DNA from: Algoriphagus sp. Y33
GTDB lineage: Bacteria; Bacteroidota; Bacteroidia; Cytophagales; Cyclobacteriaceae
Assembly (NCBI RefSeq): GCF_014838715.1
Contig: NZ_CP061947.1
Span: forward strand, 3,286,001 to 3,350,000
DNA length: 64,000 nt
Direction of reading: 5' to 3'
Shown: positions 54,061-62,870 of the stretch, in pieces
How the letters are laid out: every line of letters starts with the position of its first letter
Numbering within the stretch: the first letter of the stretch is position 1
Position numbers and translations under genes: made by a program
The notes under the pieces: generated by a model
Databases searched by the model: none
What the model was told of the DNA's origin: nothing
The model's input: the letters and a program-made list of their open reading frames with translations, nothing else

Positions 54061-56052
54061 TTAATTACCCTTCCTAATCACCAAATGCTTCTTCCCTGGA
54101 TCATTCAATAACTTTCCCATTTCAGCCTGAATAATATCCTGCACATCCTGCTTGATCTGCAAATAATTTCGCTGCACGATAGCATTGTCCCGCTTTCGGA
54201 TTTCAGGAATGGGCTGGTAGTTATCCTGCTCCTTTTTCAATACCTTATGATCGTTAATAATTTCAGAATGAAATGCTTTTAGGCTCAGTTTACAATCTGG
54301 ATTATCTGCTACCATCCCTACAAATTCCCCTGATGAAAGAGATGATATGGTAGAAGGTGGAACAGCAGACTCCAACTGTTTTGATCGACTGACAGAAGTA
54401 TCTGCACTGTTTATGGAAAGGCTCTGCCTGTCTTGCATGATCTTCCCTATCCTATCTGATAATTGTTTGGCAGAATCCCCATTCACCTGCCCTGAAATGA
54501 TATTTCCAACTATGCCCATAATCACATCGGCAAGTTCTCGTCCATAGTCTTTTCTAAGCTGGCTAAGATCCTGAACTCCCAATGTAGTAGCAACTTTATT
54601 ACTCCTTGCCGTAGCAATCAGACTGTCCATTCCGTTCAAATAGATGGTCGGAAACTCATCGAAAATCAGACTGCTTTTTAGCTTTCCCTTTTGGTTTACC
54701 AGCTTCACTAGACGGTTTACATACAGTGAAAGTACTGCTCCATAAATCTGAATTTTCTGGGGATTGTTTCCCATGCAAACCAACTTTGGCTCCTCCGGAT
54801 TATTGATATCCAGCGTAAAATCATTGCCTGAAAGCACGTAATATAACTGAGCTGAAGATAGTCTTGCCATGGATATTTTAGCCGATGCTATCTGTCCTTC
54901 CAGCTGCTCCATCACATCGTTGAGGTAGGCATTTACAAAAGGATTGATGAGCACATCAATGTCCTTTTCGGTTCGCAATACTGTGAACAACTCATCGTAA
55001 TCAACCTGCATCAACTCGATGACATGCGGCAGCGTGCAGAATTCTCCACCGTTGTATTTTCTCAAAAACCAGATGATAGCAGTCAGGAAATTGATCGGTG
55101 ATTCCACAAAAAAGTCTCCTTGCTTTTTGATCCATTCCCTGTTCAAACCCATCAATATCGTCCGGGCTGATTCTGCTGCATCAGTAATATCCAACATGGT
55201 CTCCGGTGCCAATGGGTTGCAGCGATGGCTCCGTGTAAGATCATCAAAATTGATAACATAGAATGCTGGAACTACATTATAACTAGCCTTATTTTTAAGC
55301 CAGGTATTGTAAACAATGGATGACAGATCATCGAATTTAAAGTCATACACAAACATGGAAAAGCCCTTTTTGATGTGCTGGGTGATCACATGTCGGATGA
55401 CAAAATAGCTCTTTCCCGAACCCGGTGTTCCCAAAACCATCAGTCCACGAAATGGATTGATGACATTGATCCAGCTGTCTCTAACCTTTCCTTTCAGTTT
55501 ATATTTTGCAGGTAGATTAACTGAGAATTCATTTTCTAGCAGCCGTTCTTCTTGAGGGAATGTTTCATTCTCTGAATTGAAAACATCACTACTGAGTTTG
55601 TCATAAATAATTCTAGAAAGCTTAGTTCCACCCGAAAGGATAAGCAAAAAACCTAAGGAGGTAACTGTCATGTAGGTAATCGAAATCCATTCTATTGGCG
55701 CTTCCCACAGCATCAAGACGTAACTGCCTGAATAAAATACCAGGCCCAAAACGCCATAAACCGATGCTGTTTTGGCATTCATCTTTTCATTCTTCCTACC
55801 CTTGATTCCCAAAAGTGAGATCGCAAGCAAGGCAATCGCAATAAGCTTGGAGGTATAAAAATTCTCAAAGAGACCGGTACTTATAACATTCTCTAATACT
55901 CCATCAGTCAGATCTGAAACCAGTCCCCAATCTTTGAAAGTAGCATAGCAATAGTAATAAAAATGCAGTCCCAAAACCCCAACTCCCATTAAGCGGGTCA
56001 TGTCCAAAATCTTGCGTAATCCCTGTTCGTTTTCTCCAGTTTGCATCCCCAT
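54061..56052 (-). CDS. mobC: VirD4/TraG-type coupling protein (MobC of Bacteroidetes elements)
   Basis: A 663-aa membrane ATPase that brings relaxosome DNA to the transfer pore. Several N-terminal TM helices (about 15-140, with the aromatic HFYYYCYATF run like the YWFCY domain) are followed by Walker A GTPGSGKS (208-215) and Walker B SLIFDEFPTI. It is the last gene of the mobilisation unit, 20 bp after the relaxase gene. Confidence 0.9.
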   Translation of the reverse strand: MGMQTGENEQGLRKILDMTRLMGVGVLGLHFYYYCYATFKDWGLVSDLTDGVLENVISTGLFENFYTSKLIAIALLAISLLGIKGRKNEKMNAKTASVYGVLGLVFYSGSYVLMLWEAPIEWISITYMTVTSLGFLLILSGGTKLSRIIYDKLSSDVFNSENETFPQEERLLENEFSVNLPAKYKLKGKVRDSWINVINPFRGLMVLGTPGSGKSYFVIRHVITQHIKKGFSMFVYDFKFDDLSSIVYNTWLKNKASYNVVPAFYVINFDDLTRSHRCNPLAPETMLDITDAAESARTILMGLNREWIKKQGDFFVESPINFLTAIIWFLRKYNGGEFCTLPHVIELMQVDYDELFTVLRTEKDIDVLINPFVNAYLNDVMEQLEGQIASAKISMARLSSAQLYYVLSGNDFTLDINNPEEPKLVCMGNNPQKIQIYGAVLSLYVNRLVKLVNQKGKLKSSLIFDEFPTIYLNGMDSLIATARSNKVATTLGVQDLSQLRKDYGRELADVIMGIVGNIISGQVNGDSAKQLSDRIGKIMQDRQSLSINSADTSVSRSKQLESAVPPSTISSLSSGEFVGMVADNPDCKLSLKAFHSEIINDHKVLKKEQDNYQPIPEIRKRDNAIVQRNYLQIKQDVQDIIQAEMGKLLNDPGKKHLVIRKGN

Positions 56053-56072
56053 CCCCTCCTAGTTTAATCCTG

Positions 56073-57356
56073 TTATTTTACCTGCTTTCTCTTTTTCCGT
56101 TTCTTCTTCCGCCATTCAAATGGCAGGTAACTATACGTCTCCATCGGTGTAATCACTTCATCAAACAAACCACTTGAAGAGCCATTGGAAGTTCTGGTTT
56201 CCTTATCAGAATTCAGTATGATAGATCGCTGAGCGTGTGAAATTTTCTGCTGGAGACTTGGTGATTTGAGGAACGATTCGGTAGAACCCGTTTCATTTTT
56301 CTGAATACTTTTTAATCGATTTAACAATCCATTCACACTGTATTTTTTACCCAGTGCACTTCCGTTAAACACACATTTGGTTCGGTGGTCAACATAAGTA
56401 ATCCCATACAGCCGACCTTCTTGATTCTCCCGTTTGACCGTGACAATGCCCTGCTTCTCCAGGCATTTTATTACCTCATCCAAACTGCTTTTATGCATCT
56501 TCAATACAGTCAGATCAATTGCTGAGCGAATGGAATTGATATATTTCTTACGTTCTGTTTTATTGAATTCAAACTTTGATTCTATGGCATTAAGTGTAGC
56601 AGGAAAATGAAAACTGCTTGCCTTTACAGGTACCCCAACTTTATTTCCTTGACCATCCAACACCCGGTAAACCAGTCCTCTATTTTTGAAAATTCGTGAT
56701 TCTTCAGTCCCACGGTCAGCCAAAATCCGATAGCCTTTCAATAACGCATTTAGTTCAGGCAAGGAAGTGTAACTGTAGTTTCTTAACACATGTTGCAATA
56801 CATTTCCAATAGCTCTCTTAGTCTCAGATTTACCATAGTCCAGTTTGGAAATCGACACAGGCTTTGCTATAAAAAGGCCCTGTTTCTGAGACTCGGCTGG
56901 CACCAAACCAAACTGTTTTTCGATGGCTTTTCGGGTCGGTTCAGACTTGAGTTTTCCGATATTATGCAAGGGAATCCGCTTGCCGTCGAGCTCAATATTG
57001 GTTGTCACAATATGCAGGTGTGGGTGGCCTGCATCGGTATGTTTATACACCAGATAAGGTTGGTTTTCAAACCCAATCCCATGCATGTATTCCTTGGCAA
57101 TCTTTTGTAATTTTTCTTTTTCAAAATCCTCTCCAGGAGCAAAATTGAGAGAAATATGCACTGAATTCACTGAAGTTTTGGAGTTCAATTCAGTCAGTTT
57201 AAGCATGTATTTCAAACGAATATCTGCTGACTTGATCCCTTCCTCAACCGGATAGTTCTGGATCAAAAGCAATTCAGCCATTCCTTGTTCTACCTTATTT
57301 TCATTGTAGTGGAATGGTCGTCTTAAAGAAGCGCTGGTCTTTATGATTGCAACCAT
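56073..57356 (-). CDS. mobB: relaxase (MobB-like mobilisation nuclease)
   Basis: A 427-aa relaxase of the PF03432 type. The three-His metal motif is HPHLH (111-115), preceded by YKHTDAGH and by the NSVHISLNFAPGE strand (about 64-76). It should nick oriT and stay on the DNA 5' end. The C-terminal half (about 240-427) is basic with no known fold. It overlaps the accessory protein gene by 16 bp. A candidate oriT hairpin lies 64 bp upstream of that gene. Confidence 0.9.
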   Translation of the reverse strand: MVAIIKTSASLRRPFHYNENKVEQGMAELLLIQNYPVEEGIKSADIRLKYMLKLTELNSKTSVNSVHISLNFAPGEDFEKEKLQKIAKEYMHGIGFENQPYLVYKHTDAGHPHLHIVTTNIELDGKRIPLHNIGKLKSEPTRKAIEKQFGLVPAESQKQGLFIAKPVSISKLDYGKSETKRAIGNVLQHVLRNYSYTSLPELNALLKGYRILADRGTEESRIFKNRGLVYRVLDGQGNKVGVPVKASSFHFPATLNAIESKFEFNKTERKKYINSIRSAIDLTVLKMHKSSLDEVIKCLEKQGIVTVKRENQEGRLYGITYVDHRTKCVFNGSALGKKYSVNGLLNRLKSIQKNETGSTESFLKSPSLQQKISHAQRSIILNSDKETRTSNGSSSGLFDEVITPMETYSYLPFEWRKKKRKKRKQVK

Positions 57357-57730
57357 TTCGCTGCTGATTGATTGATAAAAAGGGTAACCGATTTCAGTGA
57401 ATCTTCAATCACCCGCTGTAATATGTTTCCCTCAGAAAGGTGAATTTTTAGTTCATTTCCAGTAGTTGAATTTATCTTTTTCACCAACTGATTATAGTTG
57501 GTAGCAATACCATGCAAGTCTCTCCTCAGCGATGCTAACTCGGCCAAAAGTTCCTGCATTCCGGTATCCTTATACCTCCCGATAACAGGCTTTTTCAAAA
57601 GCAATTTTCTGGTATAATCACTTAGATTATCCTGAACTGTCTGCTCAAATGCCACTTGGATTTTCTCATATTCTTGAAGTGTCAGCCTAACATGCAACCA
57701 TTTGCTTCTTTTGTTCTTTTCCTTCATCAC
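57341..57730 (-). CDS. ribbon-helix-helix mobilisation accessory protein (MobA/MobC-like)
   Basis: A 129-aa basic protein. An N-terminal RHH-like part (WLHVRLTLQEYEKIQVAF, about 10-30) is followed by a helical region with the NYNQLVKKINS signature usual in relaxosome accessory proteins. It would bind oriT next to the relaxase. Its start codon is the upstream end of the mobilisation unit. Confidence 0.85.
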   Translation of the reverse strand: MMKEKNKRSKWLHVRLTLQEYEKIQVAFEQTVQDNLSDYTRKLLLKKPVIGRYKDTGMQELLAELASLRRDLHGIATNYNQLVKKINSTTGNELKIHLSEGNILQRVIEDSLKSVTLFINQSAAKWLQS

Positions 57731-57793
57731 GATCCTTATTCACTGTTCAACATCTTTACAAATTCCAACCCCACGACTTCGGAGTAAGGGGTT

Positions 57794-57827
57794 CAAGATC
57801 CCGGTTGTGATACAACCGTACATCTTG
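57794..57827. other. candidate oriT hairpin
   Basis: Nested inverted repeats: outer CAAGAT/ATCTTG (57794-57799, 57822-57827) and inner CGGTTGT/ACAACCG with loop GAT (57802-57818). Just left of it a CCCC...GGGG pair brackets 57760-57790. It lies 64 bp before the accessory mobilisation gene, where Bacteroidota elements keep oriT. The nick site is not identified. The rest of the 316-bp gap (57731-58046) has no gene. Confidence 0.5.
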
Positions 57828-58046
57828 CCGATTTCAGAGGACACAGGAAATCCCGTTAGCTTATTGAAGGTTTTTCAAGCTTTGGAAAAATCGCTGATCC
57901 ATTTTATAATCCCAGTCGGTAGGTGATACAAGTATAAAAAGTGCTTGGATCATTTACCTATCCTGATCAATTTCTAAATAGGCTCATTTCATTGATAGAC
58001 AGTAGTTTTAGGAAAACATTATTTCCAACTCAAAACCAAAGAAGCC

Positions 58047-58328
58047 ATGGCTATCTCATCTCTTGAAACAATTTACGATACCCTACTTGCCGTTCCAGGC
58101 ATGAATGACACAGTAAAAATCGATCTGAAAATTCCCCGCAAAACCGTGTTATTACTAAGTGAAGTAATCACACGTGGAATGGAACAAAAATCTGAACCCG
58201 GTAAAAACCCTATTCGTATTTCAAAAGAATCAGAAGAAGAGCTGAATGCTATTATCTCCGATAGCTTGGAGAAAGCGGGACTAACTACCCTAAGTTCCAA
58301 ACTTAAAAGGCTGACAAGTCAAGGCTAG
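58047..58328 (+). CDS. hypothetical small protein of the mobile element
   Basis: A 93-aa soluble protein with no signal peptide. The central PRKTVLLLSEVITRGMEQ helix and the late EEELNAIISDSLEKAGL helix suggest an all-alpha fold. I do not recognise it; short genes like it sit beside mobilisation genes in Bacteroidota elements. It is transcribed away from mobilisation genes and toward the RteC operon end. Confidence 0.5.
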   Translation: MAISSLETIYDTLLAVPGMNDTVKIDLKIPRKTVLLLSEVITRGMEQKSEPGKNPIRISKESEEELNAIISDSLEKAGLTTLSSKLKRLTSQG

Positions 58329-58396
58329 GAGAAACAGGCTACTTATTGCTAAAAAATACAGAAAGCTTAGGTATCATTACAATGATCAAACCTACC

Positions 58397-58801
58397 TTAT
58401 ACAAATCGATTCATTGACGGAGGGAATGAATCGGTTTGTAAAGGGTAGATCAATCTTTTGCCAAAGCCCTGTTCCGCCGGAACAAGGAAGTGGGCTGTGG
58501 GATCTTCTTGACTTTTTTCTGTTTTATCAGAGTCTTGAATTTTATACTTACCTCTGTCAATCAGATAAATGCTCCATAAAAATATAATCAGCATTCCCAA
58601 GATCATCATTGGAATACTCACAAACATCATAAAACCTTCAACCATAGAACTTAAAACTGCTTTGCTATATCTGGAATAATATTGCAAGCCTCCAGGTCCT
58701 CGCCGGTAAAACCTCCTACGATTCACCCATACCCTCAACGCAAAGCCTCCTCCCAAAAGACAAATTCCTACCGATACAATAAATAAATTTTCCCAAAACA
58801 T
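58397..58801 (-). CDS. small membrane protein, last gene of the terpene synthase-RteC operon
   Basis: A 134-aa protein with two TM helices (about 5-22 and 56-82). A basic loop (about 26-40, VNRRRFYRRGPGG) lies between them and a polar C-terminus follows. No known family was recognised. It starts 8 bp after the second RteC gene stops, so it is co-transcribed. Confidence 0.6.
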   Translation of the reverse strand: MFWENLFIVSVGICLLGGGFALRVWVNRRRFYRRGPGGLQYYSRYSKAVLSSMVEGFMMFVSIPMMILGMLIIFLWSIYLIDRGKYKIQDSDKTEKSQEDPTAHFLVPAEQGFGKRLIYPLQTDSFPPSMNRFV

Positions 58802-58809
58802 AATTTGTC

Positions 58810-59649
58810 CTATTGATATCCCATATCCGTATCATCCATCCGCTTCACCAAGCTTTCCTTCAGACCATCCAAAAAGATTGTTCTCCCTTTTTTTCTGCCC
58901 CTCATGCTCTGGAATGTGCGGTAGAAATTCCCAACTTTCACATGAAAGATTTTCTCCAGAATCGATATGATCATCTTCACATCACTCTTTCCGTGATTTA
59001 CAGAGCCTCTTGAATGCAGCGCATAAGCCAATTCAATCAATGCAGACTTTGAGTCCGTCCATTCATGGTTTGAATTTTTGTCCCCACTTTTACCTAGCCC
59101 CAATTCTAATTTTATTAACTGTTCTTGCATATATTCAATCAGACTTTCATAAGCCATTATTTTGGCCAACTTACTGCTGTTCACTGTAGAAAACTCCGGG
59201 TCAAAATCAAAGGAATAATCTGGGATAAATGAAACAGGGAGAGAATTTCTTAAAAACAGCTGTTCGTCCTGGTCACTCCTATCCAACTGATGGTAGATAT
59301 AGAGCTGATGGTTTCTAGCAAAAAAATCCTGAATCTGATCCATTACATGATGATAATACGACTTGATAAGCTCTTTCTTTCCTATAGGTCTTCTTGATTC
59401 AATGTAGGTAAGCTCAGAATAAAATATTAGTTCTTTATAAAATAGAGGTTTGTACTCCTTAAAGAACTTTATCTCCTCGGTACTATCAGCAAATTGATAT
59501 CCCCCCATAAACAATTTAAGTTTGAGTAAAATAGCATGGACAGCTCTTCCACTTTTCTCAGCTTTTTGTATTTCGCTTGAAGTTTCTTTCGCCACCTCTT
59601 TCAGTGACAACTCCATCTCCTCAAAAAGCTTTTCTACAAATGCTTTCAT
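58810..59649 (-). CDS. RteC-domain regulator, copy 2
   Basis: A 279-aa protein. It shows the RteC features EEIKFFKEYKPLFYKELIFYSEL (about 59-80), NHQLYIYH, SDQDEQLFLR, a WTDSKSALIELAYALHSRG segment and a closing RTFQSMRGRKKGRTIFLDGLKESL. RteC in CTnDOT is a winged-helix activator of excision genes. It is a clear paralogue of the upstream copy in domain order and spacing, but well diverged. Confidence 0.82.
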   Translation of the reverse strand: MKAFVEKLFEEMELSLKEVAKETSSEIQKAEKSGRAVHAILLKLKLFMGGYQFADSTEEIKFFKEYKPLFYKELIFYSELTYIESRRPIGKKELIKSYYHHVMDQIQDFFARNHQLYIYHQLDRSDQDEQLFLRNSLPVSFIPDYSFDFDPEFSTVNSSKLAKIMAYESLIEYMQEQLIKLELGLGKSGDKNSNHEWTDSKSALIELAYALHSRGSVNHGKSDVKMIISILEKIFHVKVGNFYRTFQSMRGRKKGRTIFLDGLKESLVKRMDDTDMGYQ

Positions 59650-59734
59650 ATCCTCCTTATTTATTTCCAGAACTCTGATTGCCTCTCAACTCATTCAGTG
59701 CCTTTTTTTAATCCTAATACGTAGGGAATGATTA

Positions 59735-60583
59735 CTACTTCGCAGCTTCAAAACTACTCATATAAGCCTCCAGACTTTCTTTGCACTTGTCGAGAAATAC
59801 AGTCCTATTTTTCTTACGCGTCTTAATTTCCAGGAAGGTTCTATAATACCCTTGCAGTTCCCTACCGAATACTTCTGCCAGAATGGTTGCCAATTCCGTA
59901 ACACTGGCATTTCCGTAATTTATTGCATTTGAAGTTTTCAGGGCATATACCAATTCCACCAAGTCCGCCTTTTTCCCAGTCCAAAGCAATTGGGGATTTT
60001 TACCTTCATTAACTGGGCTCTTGGCGTCATGTAAGAACAATAGTTGATCATGGATATAGCCTGCCAATGAAAGAGTGCCCATGATCCTGGCACAATACAA
60101 AGTATAGACAGTACAATATCTGGTATCCAGGGTATGCCAGAATAAATTCGGCTTATATACTGGCGCCTGAGCACTTCTTAAGAAAAAAACCTTGTCCTGG
60201 TTCTCTTTTCTCATTAGGAGATAATTGTAAAGGTTCTGGTTGCTTTGTAAGAACTCCTGTACACTCAGCAATTCCTTTTCGTAGAATTTTCTGATTTCAT
60301 GTTCCGACCCAGCCGGTTTGACAGACTCCATATTGAAAAGCTCGGAGAAATAGACAGACTCCCTTAGGAGGTAGGTCATATGGTGTTTGAAGAATTCTAT
60401 CTCCTCAGTATCAGACGCAAATTCGTATTTATCCATGAACAGTTTGATCTTATCCAAAGCCCTATCCACTAGGTGAAAGGCAGATTCAAATTGGATGAGC
60501 TTGTTTTCTCCATCCATTTTCAAAACCTCCAGATCATTTTTCAGTCTGGAGATTATCTGGTCCGAAAACGCGAGAATGCTCAT
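59735..60583 (-). CDS. RteC-domain regulator, copy 1
   Basis: A 282-aa protein with the same layout as copy 2: EEIEFFKHHMTYLLRESVYFSEL, NQNLYNYLLMR, KENQDKVFFLR, LLWTGKKADLVELVYALKTS, and at the end RTFLEIKTRKKNRTVFLDKCKESL. The start is 23 bp after the Crp-terpene synthase gene stops, so the transcript is shared. By analogy with CTnDOT it may switch on excision or transfer genes; its DNA target is not known. Confidence 0.82.
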   Translation of the reverse strand: MSILAFSDQIISRLKNDLEVLKMDGENKLIQFESAFHLVDRALDKIKLFMDKYEFASDTEEIEFFKHHMTYLLRESVYFSELFNMESVKPAGSEHEIRKFYEKELLSVQEFLQSNQNLYNYLLMRKENQDKVFFLRSAQAPVYKPNLFWHTLDTRYCTVYTLYCARIMGTLSLAGYIHDQLLFLHDAKSPVNEGKNPQLLWTGKKADLVELVYALKTSNAINYGNASVTELATILAEVFGRELQGYYRTFLEIKTRKKNRTVFLDKCKESLEAYMSSFEAAK

Positions 60584-60606
60584 AAATTAGAATTTTAAGT
60601 GAAGAA

Positions 60607-62160
60607 TCAACTCTTCCTGTAGCGTGGAGAAATCGAAAGTGACCAATGCACTGAACCTGCAATCTTGTATTTGATCTGCTTGAGGTATTTCAGTATACCA
60701 CTGTTTTCAGGCTTGTATTCCTCTCTCCATCTTCTTTCCAGCACCATAAATTCCTCCAGTGTTTCCGCATGCAGGTTCAAAATTTCCTGCTGGGCCTCTT
60801 TGAAACTCATTCCTTTATGTTGCATCAATAACGCCACGGCATTCATAAAATCACCTCTATCAGTTTCTTTTTGGTAAGATATCAAGTCGTTGGTTAAGTA
60901 GATCAGCTTGGCAGCCTGCACACGGAGATCGGATGTTTCTTTCCAATCAAAAGAATCACTTGAAAAATTCTCACTTGATTCAAAGGCACAAAGGGCCAAG
61001 GCTAGATTTCCTCCTGAAAAAGCTGGCCTGATAACCTGGTATTCTTCCCAACTAGGCAGAGTCTTTTTGTCCTTAAATTCCGCTTCAATTTTATTCTTTT
61101 GCATATAATTCAGAACCTCGGAAAATATCAGTCCCTTCAGTTCCTTATGGCCAGAAACCAGCGCATCGAATTCTGTAGCCAGATCACTAAAAGCATTTAG
61201 GAAAACTGTTATACGATCAGGATTAAATCCCAATGGCTTACCCCCCATGATGTTATCAACCCCAGTCAGTAGATAATCCCAAAAACCTGCTTTCTGCCCG
61301 AAATGCAAATCATCTGTCAAATCATCCAGATAAAACAGCCAGAGGTAGAGCTTGGAAATCCAAACCCCTTTTTCAATATCAATTTCCGGATACAGGCAGG
61401 AGGACAGGTAACTGAATTTTTGTTCTTTGTAATAGGCGATCTCAACGTTGTTCCTAAGGATTGAATGGAAGTGAAAAGCCCAGGAGACAGTCTGTTCCTC
61501 GATTTCAGCTGCATCAGTGTGGACATAGGCAGGAAATGGATAGTGTAGCAATTTTCCAAGTTTTCCACTTTTATCAGCAGGTTTTTTACCAGTGGACTCT
61601 TTCTTAATACGTGCTGCTGTAGCGTAGCTTACCCCCAGAAGGCTCGCCTTTTCATTATTGGTCAGATCATAGGTGAACTTGGGGAACTTCTCTTCAATCA
61701 CCTTGAGTTTGTCCCGGTAGTTCATCTGGGTAAATGCATGCCATTCCACATCAGAATGTCGGACTTTTGCAATCTGGGATTTTGAAAAGTCTGTGAACTC
61801 AGGTATTTCCTTCAGCAATAGCGTTTCATTTGGGTAGGAAAGGCTTATATAAAAAGATTCTCCCAAAGACCTAAAGCGAAATTTACTGGGCATCTGTGTT
61901 TGATAGGATTCAAAATCCATAAAGACATCACCCGGAAAGTAGAGTCTGGACAACTTACCCATATAGTACATCCCGATCATTCCTTCCACCAGAAACCTGG
62001 ATTCGGTTTCCACAGTACCGGCATGACGGATGGTAGCTTTTCGTTTAGCAATCCTTATTTCCAGAAATTCACCTACTTTTTCAAAAGCATTATCACTCAC
62101 TTTACCTCCCAGTCCGAAAAGTTTCTTTAAAAACGTTGGATCCAAATCATACCCATTCAT
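60607..62160 (-). CDS. Crp/Fnr-like sensor fused to class I terpene synthase
   Basis: A 517-aa two-part protein. Residues about 10-135 form a cyclic-nucleotide-binding-like beta roll (LVEGMIGMYYMGKLSRLYFPGDVF pattern, short PGD turn) and 145-190 a Crp-type winged HTH (TNNEKASLLGVSYATAARIKKE pattern). Residues about 205-517 are a terpene synthase: aspartate motif DDLTD (279-283), pyrophosphate-sensor Arg378, NSE motif NDLISYQKE (424-432) and the C-terminal RY pair (513-514). All residues for Mg and diphosphate handling are present, so the cyclase is likely active on FPP or GPP. No methyltransferase or prenyltransferase lies nearby. It is the first gene of an operon with two RteC genes. Confidence 0.85.
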   Translation of the reverse strand: MNGYDLDPTFLKKLFGLGGKVSDNAFEKVGEFLEIRIAKRKATIRHAGTVETESRFLVEGMIGMYYMGKLSRLYFPGDVFMDFESYQTQMPSKFRFRSLGESFYISLSYPNETLLLKEIPEFTDFSKSQIAKVRHSDVEWHAFTQMNYRDKLKVIEEKFPKFTYDLTNNEKASLLGVSYATAARIKKESTGKKPADKSGKLGKLLHYPFPAYVHTDAAEIEEQTVSWAFHFHSILRNNVEIAYYKEQKFSYLSSCLYPEIDIEKGVWISKLYLWLFYLDDLTDDLHFGQKAGFWDYLLTGVDNIMGGKPLGFNPDRITVFLNAFSDLATEFDALVSGHKELKGLIFSEVLNYMQKNKIEAEFKDKKTLPSWEEYQVIRPAFSGGNLALALCAFESSENFSSDSFDWKETSDLRVQAAKLIYLTNDLISYQKETDRGDFMNAVALLMQHKGMSFKEAQQEILNLHAETLEEFMVLERRWREEYKPENSGILKYLKQIKYKIAGSVHWSLSISPRYRKS

Positions 62161-62363
62161 GATGATGACTGTTTAGATTACACAGTACTTCCGATAACAA
62201 AACTCCTTGCCAGAGCTTACATTTAAATTGCCTTTGCAGTTGAAGACCCAACTGCCGAACTTGCTTAGTTCTATTATTCACTAAAAAAACAGTAGTCCAG
62301 TTTAAAATCCCGACACCTAAAAACCAAGTAATCAATCACTTATTTTTCAAAACCATCTAAAAT

Positions 62364-62378
62364 TGTATAATTGATACA
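62364..62378. promoter_or_regulatory. inverted repeat between the terpene synthase and MauE genes
   Basis: TGTAT-N5-ATACA is a perfect inverted repeat in the 293-bp divergent gap, about 205 bp before the Crp-terpene synthase start and 76 bp before the MauE gene. Crp/Fnr proteins bind such two-fold sites (classic half site TGTGA), so it might be an operator for the N-terminal domain. The link is inference only. Confidence 0.3.
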
Positions 62379-62453
62379 CTTTTTAAGTTTATCACCCACC
62401 TTGTGAATTCTGGATTTTTATAATACCCAACTTTCCATCGAACATTAAAATGA

Positions 62454-62870
62454 ATGGAAAACACAGAAAAATCAGCTATCCCAAGCATCCTGCTGATCCT
62501 CTTATGGACCTATACTGGAATTGACAAAATCCTACACTGGCAGGACAGCAGAAAAGCATTCCATAACCAGACCTTTCCTGCAGAGCTGGCAGAAGTACTG
62601 GCCTATGCAGTACCGACTATTGAGTTGCTGATTGCCTTACTCCTACTCTTTTCAGTCAGTAGATGGTGGGGATACCTCTCAAGTATCCTCCTCCTCACCG
62701 TCTTCACCACCTATGTGGGATTGATCTGGGTAGGAGCTTTTCCCAGAGTTCCCTGCAACTGTGCGGGAGTTTTAGAAAGCTTAGGTTGGAAAGCACATTT
62801 CTGGCTTAACAGTGGAATGATTGGAATAAGTATCATCGGACTATACTTCACAAAAAAGCGGAATCCTTAG
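62454..62870 (+). CDS. MauE/DoxX-like membrane protein
   Basis: A 138-aa protein with four TM helices (about 8-25, 48-66, 70-92, 112-132). The PCNCAGV motif after the third helix (about 100-106) matches the Cys pair of MauE-type redox membrane proteins. MauE helps disulphide formation in amine dehydrogenase; here the partner is unknown. It stands divergent from the terpene synthase operon. Confidence 0.75.
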   Translation: MENTEKSAIPSILLILLWTYTGIDKILHWQDSRKAFHNQTFPAELAEVLAYAVPTIELLIALLLLFSVSRWWGYLSSILLLTVFTTYVGLIWVGAFPRVPCNCAGVLESLGWKAHFWLNSGMIGISIIGLYFTKKRNP

